In this document: in pieces, positions 10,291-19,495 of the stretch
How positions within the stretch are numbered: the stretch's first letter is position 1
How the letters are laid out: every line of letters starts with the position of its first letter
Assembly (NCBI RefSeq): GCF_000485595.1
Contig: NW_014577923.1
Span: 15,261-38,253, forward strand
Length of the DNA stretch: 22,993 nucleotides
Origin: Priapulus caudatus
Taxonomy: Eukaryota; Priapulida; Priapulimorpha; Priapulimorphida; Priapulidae
Reading direction: 5' to 3'
The notes under the pieces: generated by a model
Databases searched by the model: none
The model's input: the letters and a program-made list of their open reading frames with translations, nothing else
What the model was told of the DNA's origin: nothing
Position numbers and translations under genes: made by a program

Positions 10291-11169
10291 GATGCGCTTC
10301 GCACCCCTCCACCAACCCTCACCTGTCGTTCCTCCCTCCCGCGATCTCCTTCTCCCTCCTCCTCATACCTCTCGCACTCGCCTCCTCCCATTTTGCGCTC
10401 CCTTGTATCCGCGACCGACCCGCTGCAGTTCCGTCTTTCTATCTACCGACTCTCCATCTTCCTACCGGCTCCCCTCCACCTCCCGGCGGCCAAGCGGCCC
10501 CTCAAGCATGTCGTCCCCGCGCCCGTTGAACGCACCCTAACTATCTCGGACCAGGCCGCACCCAATGCTCACAACCTCTCGCTCCCCTTCTCTCTCTCTC
10601 TGCCACGCTCAAGTCCTTCCCTCCGTAATCTTCAAATCCCCCCGCTCTCGCCCGTTCTCCTTTCCTCTTCCCTACCGGCCCTCCGGGGGACTGTGCTCAT
10701 TATCTCTCCGCTCTCTTCCCGTGTTAAACACTCTCGCCATCAACTTCTCTCGATCCTCCGTGCCTTCTCCGTCCCGTCTCTCATCTCTCCCCATCTCTTT
10801 TCAGCGTCTGACGGCTCTCCCTCCCCTCGCAAGCGCGTCTTCCCAACCGTCTACTCCCTCCGTCCCGTACACAGCAAACAAACGCATAATTCTCGTAGCC
10901 GACACTAGGCGGAGCCCACTCCCGTCGCACTGCGTCTTCACGCTTCTCCACAGCGACTCACGCGGGACATGCATAACATCCCTCTCTCATATAACATTCA
11001 CTACGATCCCCCTCCCGCACCGCTGCGCCTCAGTCCCTGTGCGCCTCTTGAAAGCGCAAAGCGGAAAGGTCACGCGAGAGGCCCAGCAGCGGAGCAGCAA
11101 TGGAGGAAGGGCGAGAGATGGGCATGCACGGAGAGAAAGTTGCGCTGACTGAAGAGCGAGATGGACGAA
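10291..11169. other. Pyrimidine-biased degenerate DNA, no gene seen
   Basis: The plus strand is rich in C and T but no longer a simple repeat; it looks like a decayed CT tract mixed with unique sequence. Frames at 10144-10908 and 10565-11152 are Ser/Pro/Leu-rich from composition and show no domain or splice logic. A purine-rich stretch at about 11095-11185 directly precedes the next CT tract, again in inverted sense. Confidence 0.6.
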
Positions 11170-11690
11170 AGAGGGAGAAGATCCTCCCTCGCTCTCCGCT
11201 CGCTCTCTCTCTCGCTCTCTTCCTCTTCTCTCTCTCCCCTCTCCTCGTCTCTCTCTCTCCCTGTCCCTTTATCTCTCACTCGGCTCTCCTGCTCGTGCTT
11301 GCTGCCACCCACTAGCTCACGGCTCCTCCTTCTTCTTGTCACTCTCTCTACTCCTTCTCTCTTTCTCTTTTTCATTCTCTCTCTAATCACTGACCTCCCT
11401 CCTGCTTGCCTTGCCACGTCTCACTACCTCGCTCTCGCCCCTTCTGTCAATCTCTCTCCTCTCTCTCTCATCTCGTCTCCTCTTCCGTCCTCCGCTCTCA
11501 GTCTCAATCGCCATTTTTCACTCTTTATCGCCAGACCTCTCCTCTTGCTTTCCATCGCTCACTATCTCCTTCGCCCCCTTCTCTGCTCGCTCCCATCGTA
11601 CTCTCCTCGTCGCTCCCTCTCTCGGCCTACTCTTCCGTTCACCTGACACCTCCTCTCCCTACCAGCCTCGCTCTCGCTTGCTCGCTCGCG
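11170..11690 (+). repeat. CT-rich tract before the assembly gap
   Basis: This is CTCTCT-rich sequence with TTCTTC, CGCTC and CCTCC interruptions. It ends abruptly at the run of undetermined bases, so its true right end is unknown. Confidence 0.85.
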
Positions 11691-11715
11691 NNNNNNNNNN
11701 NNNNNNNNNNNNNNN
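11691..11715. other. Assembly gap of 25 N
   Basis: Exactly 25 undetermined bases separate a CT tract from the start of array 2. The round small number suggests a placeholder of unknown true size. The left boundary and full length of array 2 therefore cannot be read here. Confidence 0.98.
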
Positions 11716-14700
11716 GGGGGATGCCTGGTGGTGGGGGGGCGAGATGCTCGTGTGTGGGGGATGCCTGTGTGTGCGGGGGGGATGCTGCGCACTGCTGGTG
11801 TGGGGGGGATGATGTGTGTGGGTGGGTGCTGTGGTGGGGGGATGCTGTGTTGTGGGGGATGTGTGTGTGGGGGGGGATGCTGTGTGTGGGGGGGTGCTGT
11901 GTGGGTGGGGCGGATGCTGTGTGGGGGGGATGCTGTGTGTGTGGGGGAGATGGCTGTGTGTGTGTGGGGGGGGGACATGCTGTGTGTGGGGGGATGCTGG
12001 TGTGGTGTGTGGGGGGGGGGAGGATGCTGTGTGTGGGGCGGATGCTGTGTGTGCGGCTGGGGGGGGATGCTGTGTGCTGTGGGGAGCATGGCTTGTGCTG
12101 GTGTGTGGTGCGGGGGGGATGCTGTGTGGGGAGGCATGCTGTGTGTGTGGGGGGGATGCTGTGGGGTGGGGCGATGCTCGTGTGTGTTGGGGAGGCCTGT
12201 GCATGTGGGGGGATGCTGTGTGTGTGGGGGGGATGCTGTGTGTGTTGTGGGAGGGATGCCTGTGTTGTGGGGGGCTGCGCTGTGTGCTGTTGGGGAGATC
12301 GCTGTGTGTGGGGGGGGGATGCTGTTGTGTGGCGGGGATGCTGTTGTGTGGGGCGGATTGGCTGTGTTGTGTGGGGGCATGCTGCTGGGTGTGGGGAGGG
12401 ATGCTGTGTGTCGGGGCGGATGCTGGTGTGTGGGGAGATGCTGTGTGTGGGGGGGGATGCTTGTGTGTGGGGGGGCGCGGATTGCTGTGTGTTGGAGGAG
12501 GATGCTGTGTGTGGGTGGGGAGATGCTGTGTGTGTAGGGCAGCGGATGATGTGTTGTGGGGGGGATGCTGTGTGTGGGGGGATGCTGTGTGTGGGGCGTA
12601 TGCTGTGTGTGGGGGGGATGCTGTGTGTGGGGGGATGCTGTGTGTGGGGGGATGCTGTGTGGGGGGATGCTGGGTGTGGGTGGGGATGCTGTGTGTGGGG
12701 GGATGCTGTCGTGTGTGGCGGCGGATGCTTAGTGTGTGGGGGATGCCTGTGTGTGGTGCGGGGGATGCTGTGTGGGGGGGCGGAGTGTGTGTGTGTGGGG
12801 ATTGGCTGTGTGTGGGCGGGATGCTGTGTGTGGGGGGATTGCTGTGTGTGGGGCGGATGCCTGCTGTGTGTGTGGAGGGGAGATGCTGCGTGTGTTGCTG
12901 GGGGGGAGGCTGTGTGGTTGTGTGTGGGGGGGATGCTGTGTGTGGGGGGGGGGATGCTGTCTGGTGTGTGGGGAGATGCTAGTGTGTGTGGGGGATGCTG
13001 TGGTGTGTAATGTGGTGGGGGGGGATGCCTGTGTGTGTGGGGGGGGATGCTGCCTGTGTTGTGTGGGGGAGATGCTGTGTGTGTGGGGGGATTGCTGTGT
13101 GTGTATGTGTGGGGGCGGGATGCTGTGTTGTGTGGCGGGGGATGCCTGTGTGTGTGTGGGGAGATTGCTTGGTGTGTGGGCCGGTGCTGTGTGTGGTATG
13201 TGTGCGGGGGATTGCTGTGTGTTTGGGGGTGGATGCTGTGCTGTGTGGAGGAGGACTGCTGGTGCTGTGGGGGGATGGCTGTGTGTGTGTGGGGGAGATG
13301 CTGTGTGTATGTGGGGGGATGCTGTGTGTGTGGGGATGCTGTGTGTGTGGGGCGCGATGCTGTGTGTGGGGCGGATGCCGTGTGTGTCGGGAGGGATTGG
13401 CTGTGTGTGGGGAGGATGGATCATGTTGATGTTTTTTCGGGAGGGAGGATGCTAAGTAGATGTGGGGGGCATGCTGTGTTGTGGGGGGGGATGCCTGTGT
13501 GTGGTGTGGGAATGCTGTGTCGGGGCGGGATGCTGTGTGTGTGGGGAGATTGCTGTGTGTGGGGGATGCTGTGTTGTGGGGGGGATGCTGTGTGTGGGGG
13601 GATGTGTGCTGTGGGGGGGGGATGCTGTGGTGTGGGGGGGATGCTTGTGTGTGGGGGGGGGGGATGCTGTGATTTGGTTTTGGGGGGCGATGCTGTCTGT
13701 GTGGGGGGATGCTGGTGTGTGGGGTGATGCTGTGTGTGAGGGGGATGGCTGTGTGTTGTTGGGGGGAAGATGCTGTGTGTGTGGGGGATGCTGTGCCTGT
13801 TGTCGGGAGGATTGGCTGTGTGTGGGGGATGCTGTGTGTGGGGAGGGATCGCTGTTGTGTGGGGGATGCTGTGTGTGGGGGGGGGGGGATGCTGTGTGTG
13901 TGGGGGCAGATGCTGTGGTGTGGGGGATGCTGTGTGTGTGGCGGCGAGATGCTCGTGTGTGGGGGGGATGCTGTGGTGTGGGGGATGCTGTTGTGTGGGG
14001 GGATGCTGTGCGGTGGTGTGCTGGGGGAGATGCTGTGTGTGGGGGCCGCGATGCTTGTGTGTGTGGGGGCGGGGATGCTCGTGTTGTGGGGGGATGCTTG
14101 TGTAGTGGGGGGGATGCTGTGTGTGGGGGGAGGGATGCTGTGTGTGTGGGTGGGGATGCGTGGGCTGGGGGATGCTTGTGTTGGGGGGCGGGATGCTGTT
14201 GTGTGCGGGATGCTCGTGTGTGGGGGCGCATGCTGTGTTTGTGTGTGGGGAGATGCTGTGTGTGTGGGGGGATGCTGTGTGTAGGGGGATTGCTGTGTGT
14301 GTGTGGTGTGGGGGGATGCTGATGTGTGGGGGGATGCTGTGTGTGGGGGATGCTGTGTGTTGGGGGGATGCTGGTGTGTGCGGGGGGGGATGCTGTGTGT
14401 GTGGGGGGATGCTAGTGCTGTGCGGCGGATGCTGTGTGTGATGTGTGTGGGGGGATTGCTGGGTGTGGGGGGGATGCTGTGTGTGTGGGGGGGATGCTGT
14501 GTGTGGCTGGGGGGGGGGATGCTGTGACTGTGTGGGGAGATGCTGGTGTGTGGGGGAATGTGTGTGTGGGGGGGGGGGGAAGGAATGCTGTGTGTGCTGG
14601 GGGATTGCTGTGTGTGGGGGATGCTGCTGTGTGTGGGGGAGGATGCTGTGTGTGTGGGGGGGGGATGCTGTGTGTGGGCGGGATGCTGTGCCTGTGTGTG

Positions 14701-15973
14701 GGGAGATAGCTGCCCGTGAATGTGTGCGGGATGCTGTGTGTGGGGGAATGCTTGTGGGTGGGGGGATGCTGGGTGTGGGCGGGGATGCTGTGTGTTGGGG
14801 GGATGCTGTGTGTGTGTGGGGGGATGCTGTGTGTGGGGGGGCATGCTGTGCTGTGGGGGGATGCTGTGTGTGGGGGGATGCTGTGTGTGTGGGAGCGATC
14901 TGGTTGGGGGGATGCTGTGTGTGTGTGTGGGGGGATGCTTGTGTGTGGCGGGGGGATGCTGTGTGTGGTTGGGCGATTGCTGTTGTGTGGGGGGATGCTG
15001 TGTGTGTGGCGGAGATGCTCGTGTGTGTGGGGGGATGCTGTGTGTGTGGGGGGATGCTGTGTGTGGGGGGCGAATGCTGTGGTGTGTGTGGGGGGGGGAG
15101 CTTGTGTGCTGGCTCGGGAGAGCTGTGTGTGGGGGGATGCTGTGTGTGTGGGGGATAGCCTGGTGTGTGGAGGAGGATGCTCTCGTGTGGTGGGGTCGAT
15201 GCTGTGTGTGTTGGGGGGATGCTGTGTGTGTGGGGGATTGGCTGTGTGTGGGGGGGGGGATGCTGTGTGGTGGGGGGATGCTGTTGTGTGGGGGGGGATG
15301 CTGTGTGTTGGGGAGATGCTGTGTGTGGGTGGATGCTTGTGTGTGCGCGGGCTGGATGCTGTGTGTGGGGGGGGCGGGGATGCCTGTGTGTTGGGGGGGC
15401 GGCGATGCCTGTGTGTGTGGGGCAGATGCTGTGTGTTGTGGGGGGATGCCTGTGTGTGGGGGGATGCTGATGTGTGTGGGGATGCTGTGTGTGGGGGGAT
15501 GCTGCCAGACCGTGGTGGGTGGGGGGGATGCTGCTGTGTGGGCGGTGCTGTGCTGGGGGGGATGCTTGTGTGTGTGGGGGCCGATGCTGTGTGTGGGGGA
15601 GGATGCTGTGTGTGTGTGGGTGAGATGCTGTGTGTGTGGGGGGGATGCCTGTGTGTGCTGTGTGTGAGGCCGATGCTGGTGTGTGGGGGCAATGCTGTGG
15701 TGTGCGCGGGGAGGACTGCGGTTGTGTGGGGGGAGGATGCTGCTGTTGTATGGTGTGTGGAGGGGGCTGCTGTGTGTGTGGGAGGATGCTGTGTGTGTGG
15801 AGGAGGTGCTGTGTGTGTGTGGAGGGATTGCTGGGTCTGTGGAGGAAGGATGCTGTGTGTGTGATGGAGGGATTGCTGTGTGTGTGTGTGGGCGGGATTG
15901 CTTGTGTGTGGGGAGGGATGCTGTTGTGTGGGGGGGAATTGCTGTGTTGTATGGGAGAGGATGCTGCTGTGTG
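11716..15973 (+). repeat. Giant minisatellite array 2, same ~17-bp unit
   Basis: About 4.26 kb, roughly 250 units, has the same unit and orientation as array 1 but is more uniform: nearly all units read GATGCTGTGTGTG, and the GATGCGTG variant common in array 1 is rare. Local interruptions include an AT-richer patch at about 13417-13460. The left end is lost in the gap. The complement is open in all frames and gives His/Pro/Ser/Thr-rich translations, an artefact of the unit. Confidence 0.95.
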
Positions 15974-15977
15974 CTCG

Positions 15978-16215
15978 ATTGCAGACGTAGTGACAAAGTG
16001 TGCGAGACCTCTCTCTTCTCTCTCTCTCTCCTCTCTCTCTCTCTCATCTCTCTCTTCTCTCTCTCTTTCTGTCTCCCATTTCTCTCTCTCTCTCGCTATC
16101 TCTCTCTCACTCTCTTCTTCTTCCATCATACACACACTTTCGCTCTCTCTCTCTCCCACTCACTTTTTTTCTCGCTCTCTCTCTCTCTCTCTATCTCCAT
16201 CTTTCTCTCTTCCTC
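15978..16215 (+). repeat. CT-rich flank, copy B of a duplicated segment
   Basis: It begins ATTGCAGAC..AGTGACAAAGTG and then GAGACCTCTCTC, matching the flank after array 1 (10126-10290) anchor by anchor to about 16150. The remainder is CT repeat. Here the array abuts the flank directly. Confidence 0.75.
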
Positions 16216-17160
16216 TTACCCTCTTTTCTTTTCTATCTACGATCTCTCCAGCTGCTGCTGCCTCCGCCACAAACGATCGGCTGCTTCACGCATATATATG
16301 CACGTGCGCGTCTGTGCGTGGGCGTGCGTGCACACATGCCTGCGTGTATGCGTGCGTGCGTACCCGTGTGCGCGTGTGCGCGACTTCGTTTGCTTTTCCG
16401 TTGACGTTCAATCCGTCTTTGTTGAATGGGATTGTAAATAAGATTCCCGGAATCATTTTCTATTTGCACAACCGTTCGTAGTATATCTACGCCGTACAAA
16501 TACGTGCCTGCGCGCCGCGCGTGGCTGGCCGCACAGTTAACTCTCCAGGCACCGACCATGCACGTACCCTCGGGACCGTCAATTCAGTTCGATTTTCTAT
16601 GAATTTCGATTTATAGCGCGGCGGGAGGTGCATCTTACATGTCACAGATGGTGTTGTGACTTACGTTCCGAAAGAATCCGACAGAAATCGTCTGGTTTAA
16701 CGCGAGGTTCGCGAGTTTTGAGGGCATAGTAGGGAATTTGCCGAATTTGAGTTGGTAGATTCCTGCGTGCACCTCGGATTTCTCATTAATTCAATCTCAT
16801 TATGAACGCCGAAATCTTAGCAAACATTTCATTATCGGTTATTAAATTTTCGTGGTTCAGGCATTCGCTGTAAGGAAAACCACGGGGCAAAAGACGCAGC
16901 AGCACGAACCCATGCCGCATGCACATCGATGTTCGGGTAAGCCTATAGCCCGACCTCACCATTAATCGGTTCGGTTGGAAGCTGTCGTATTCTGGTGAGT
17001 CTATTTTCGTTGTTTATTTTCAGTTCGGCGCGCGCGCCCGAGATCATGCATGCATGTATACGACGAAGAGAAACAGTAGCTTTTTACCCCGCAACACAAA
17101 CACCGCGCACTATCTCTAAGGGCAATCAGCGTGGCGCAAAAACCGCCATCTTTCATAAGG
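16216..17160. other. Unique, CpG-containing probable intron of the Cav-beta gene
   Basis: Sequence of normal complexity holds a GTGCGTGC-rich patch at about 16295-16385. I looked on the minus strand for the expected next Cav-beta exon (family start K-P-V-A-F-A-V) and did not see it. A minus-strand frame at 16233-16559 has no recognisable motif. No tRNA-like B box was noticed. Confidence 0.55.
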
Positions 17161-17285
17161 ATTATGATTAATTATTATTGTTAGTATTAGTGTTATTGTT
17201 ATTATCATTATTAGTGTTCATTATAATTATTAAAAACCCGAATCAGAATAAAAAAATCACGGCTAAAACATCATCAACAATTAAT
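17161..17285. repeat. (ATT)n-like AT-rich tract
   Basis: ATTATTATTGTTAGTATT-type imperfect trinucleotide sequence grades into A-rich DNA. Low complexity. Confidence 0.7.
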
Positions 17286-17440
17286 AACAATGAATGATTA
17301 CCAACAAACAAATCATGAACAACATTGAATGATTACCAACAAACAAACCATGAACAACAATGAATGATTACCAATAAACAAACCATAAAGAACAATGAAT
17401 GACCACCACCAAACAAAACAATGATAACAATGAATGTCTC
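17286..17440 (+). repeat. 35-bp minisatellite, about 4.4 copies
   Basis: The unit starts AACAATGAATGATTACCAAC. Copies begin at 17286, 17321, 17356, 17391 and 17426, an exact 35-base period with substitutions only, and the fifth copy is truncated. The lack of indels contrasts with the noisy G-rich arrays. Confidence 0.95.
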
Positions 17441-17529
17441 CAGAAAGGAAATTTGAGAATCTATGCAGTTCTATTTAAGAATCTATATCTATAAATATTT
17501 GAGAATCTATACACACACGTGATACGTAA

Positions 17530-17538
17530 ACGTACCTT
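17530..17538 (-). promoter_or_regulatory. Ca-beta: 5' splice donor of the Cav-beta exon
   Basis: On the minus strand the exon ends AAG and the intron starts GTACGT, a strong match to the metazoan donor consensus. The recognisable protein similarity stops at this point. Confidence 0.85.
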
Positions 17539-17652
17539 TGCTTTCTCAAGCTGCGCTAGCGCTTGCTTCTCTGTCTCTCTCCTCTTCGACTCCCGGTCGT
17601 CGCCGAAGGGTTGATCGGACGAACCATGGCTGTAATTCGAGTCGGCAGAGCC
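17536..17652 (-). CDS. Ca-beta: Internal exon of voltage-gated calcium channel beta subunit
   Basis: This 117-base exon encodes 39 residues, phase 0 at both ends. The peptide starts GSADSNYSHGSSD, continues through an acidic/basic stretch (DDRESKRRE) and ends QALAQLEKAK. In known Cav-beta proteins a block of the form GSADSxxSxxSD...QALAQLEKAK lies in the N-terminal region immediately before the SH3 domain, which begins around KPVAFAV. The frame is closed upstream by an in-frame stop inside the putative intron, and the boundaries coincide with a good acceptor and donor. Cav-beta is a cytoplasmic auxiliary subunit: its guanylate-kinase-like domain binds the alpha-1 pore subunit and promotes surface expression and gating. 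The SH3 and kinase-like exons should lie below position 1 and the N-terminal exons above the window; none was found inside it. A recently copied pseudo-exon is possible, but intact splice sites and frame argue against that. Confidence 0.85.
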
Positions 17653-17667
17653 CTGCAAAAAGTCGAT
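17653..17667 (-). promoter_or_regulatory. Ca-beta: 3' splice acceptor of the Cav-beta exon
   Basis: The minus strand reads ATCGACTTTTTGCAG just before the first exon codon (GGC). This is a short pyrimidine tract plus CAG, and possible branch-site A residues lie within 25 bases upstream. Confidence 0.8.
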
Positions 17668-18170
17668 AGTCAACGAGTGCTACACGACGCAGGAGGAGCG
17701 AAATGCGTCGGTTAGTGTCGATTGTGAGGTGAGGAAGGCATCTCGCTGGGGGCGCTCGGCGGTGAGACGTTAGTGTACGAGATGCTTCACGAACGAGCTT
17801 TCTTGTGTCATCGTATATACTTTCGATCTGTTTGTAACGTCATTACCGTCCTCTAACGTCTTTCTCGCATCGCAAAAACATAGACTGACAACACAGTGCG
17901 TCGTTAGGAATCTTCGACGACACGGGCTTCACTTGACTTCGCAGGCGCGGCGACTGCTGGGGTCAGTCTAGACGTACGGCAGTGTATACTACTCACGTTC
18001 TCTCGCCTAATGTGTTTGCTTGGCAGGCTGTAGACTGCGAAAACGTCTGTTACCCGGGTTTACGTGTCAAGACGCTGTCGTTAACGACGAACTTAATATG
18101 CACTAATTAAGACAACTTTCATTAATTAAAAACGCATTAATTGAACATCGATCCCGCATGCGACGGTACT
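17668..18170. other. Unique upstream intron-like DNA with a TAATTA cluster
   Basis: This sequence is non-repetitive and rich in CpG. No Cav-beta N-terminal exon was recognised on the minus strand. Three TAATTA/TAATTG words lie within 40 bases (18104-18109, 18123-18128, 18138-18143), the core site of many homeodomain proteins. Confidence 0.55.
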
Positions 18171-18231
18171 GCTGCTGTTGTTGTCGTCGTCGTCGTCGTT
18201 GTTGTTGTTGTTGTTGTTGTTGACGTCGTCC

Positions 18232-18293
<62 letters not shown>

Positions 18294-18346
18294 GACGTCG
18301 TCCTGGTTATTGTTGTTTTTGATGGTGTTGTTGTTGTTGTTGTTTT
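18171..18346 (+). repeat. (GTT)n/(GTC)n trinucleotide tract
   Basis: About 175 bases of TTG repeats include a TCG run near 18185-18198 and the phrase TGACGTCGTCC twice, at 18221 and 18293, 72 bases apart. That spacing points to internal duplication of the tract. The complement encodes poly-Asn or poly-Thr in open frames, which is not evidence of a gene. Confidence 0.95.
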
Positions 18347-18401
18347 GATGTTCAGAATCAGACGTGCAGCGTACGCCCACGCACTGGGGAGGGAGGGACG
18401 G

Positions 18402-19215
18402 GGGTGACGGAGTACGGATGGAGGAAGGATGGATGGGGAAAAGGATGGATGGGGAGAAGAATGGGTGAGGAGAGGAATGGATGGAGGGAGGGATGGATGG
18501 GGGATGGATGAGGAAAGAGATGGATGAAGAGAGGGATGGATAGGAGGTGGATGGGAGAGGGATGGATGGGAAGAGGGATGTATGGGGGAGGGATGGATGG
18601 GGGGAGGGATGGATGGGGAGAGGAATGGGTGAGGGATGGGTGGGGAGAGGAATGGATGGGGGGAGAGATGGATGGGGAGAGGAATGGGTGAGGGATGAGT
18701 GGGGAGAGGGATGGATGGGGGAGGGATGGATGGGGAGAGGAATGGGTGAGGGATGGGTGGGGAGAGGGATGGATGGGGGTGAATTGGGAGAGGGATGGAT
18801 GGGGTAGGGATGGATGTGGGAGGGATGGATGGGGGTAACGGAGTACCCATGGGGAGAGGTTTGCATGGCAACGGTAAGCATGAGGGAGGGATGGATGGGG
18901 GGAGGGATGAATGGGGGACGGATGGATGGGGAGAGGGATGGATGGGGGAGGGATGGATGGGGGAAGAGATGGGTGGGAGAGGGATGGATGGGGGATGGAT
19001 GAGGAAAGGGATGAATGGGGGAGGCATGGATGGGGGGAGGAATGGATGGGGAGAGGCATGGATGGGGGGATGGATGGGGGAGAGGAATGAATGGGGGGGG
19101 GAGAGATGGATGGGGGAAGAATGGGGAGAGGAATGGGGGGAGGAAGCGATGAATGTGGGTGATGGAGTACGGATGGGGAGAGGTTTGCGTGGCGACGGTA
19201 TAAGCATGTGTGGGG
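18402..19215 (+). repeat. GGATGGATGGGG(A)GAGG minisatellite with higher-order structure
   Basis: Units of GGATGGATGGGGAGAGG and GGATGGATGGGGGAGG repeat over about 800 bases. A 43-base phrase containing GAATGGGTGAGGGATG recurs near 18620, 18675 and 18735. A longer unit marked by GGGTGACGGAGTACGGATG occurs at 18402, 18833 and 19157; the last two copies continue with GGGGAGAGGTTTGC and GGCAACGGTAAGCATG-like sequence. Long His/Pro/Ser minus-strand frames follow from the unit lacking stops. Confidence 0.92.
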
Positions 19216-19495
19216 AGAACATGTCGATAAAAAGCGTCGCTGCAGCAGCAGTAAAATCCGCAACAAATCGACGAAGAAAATCGCATGAAATATGTATGAA
19301 GGTTGCTCTCCCCCCCCCTCTCCCCGCGCTCGCCACCGCCGCGCTCATGTGCTTCAGCAGCGTAGGAGCGATCTGTGAGAAGCTGCTTTGCGGATCCGCG
19401 AGATATCGTGAGATCTGCTGATCATCTGCGAGCGTTTCTTCCGACGTGAGAGAAGAGAATAATTCATGACTGCGATGCGAGAGGCGATAGCCGTA
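19216..19495. other. Unique spacer
   Basis: This is mixed sequence with a short C run near 19309-19318. No frame of note, splice-bounded exon or RNA gene is seen. Confidence 0.5.

Noticed and set aside
5141-15973. CRISPR-like array
   Set aside because: The repeats are 17 bp and contiguous, with no unique spacers, in a eukaryotic context.
12979-16159. Minus-strand frames of 1022 and 912 residues over array 2
   Set aside because: Same cause as for array 1; two frames overlap almost completely and both run into the CT flank.
16995-17023. Plus-strand GTGAGT...TTTTCAG resembling a tiny intron
   Set aside because: It is only 29 bases long, below any usual intron size, and no coding frame flanks it; the recognised exon nearby is on the other strand.
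16216-17535. Next Cav-beta exon (SH3 start) on the minus strand
   Set aside because: I looked for codons compatible with K-P-V-A-F-A-V-R-T-N-V and found none; it probably lies beyond the window.
18126-19348. Minus-strand frames with poly-Asn or poly-Thr and Pro/His/Ser repeats
   Set aside because: They follow from GTT and GGATGGAT repeats. Two frames are open in parallel, and no flanking exon signals fit.
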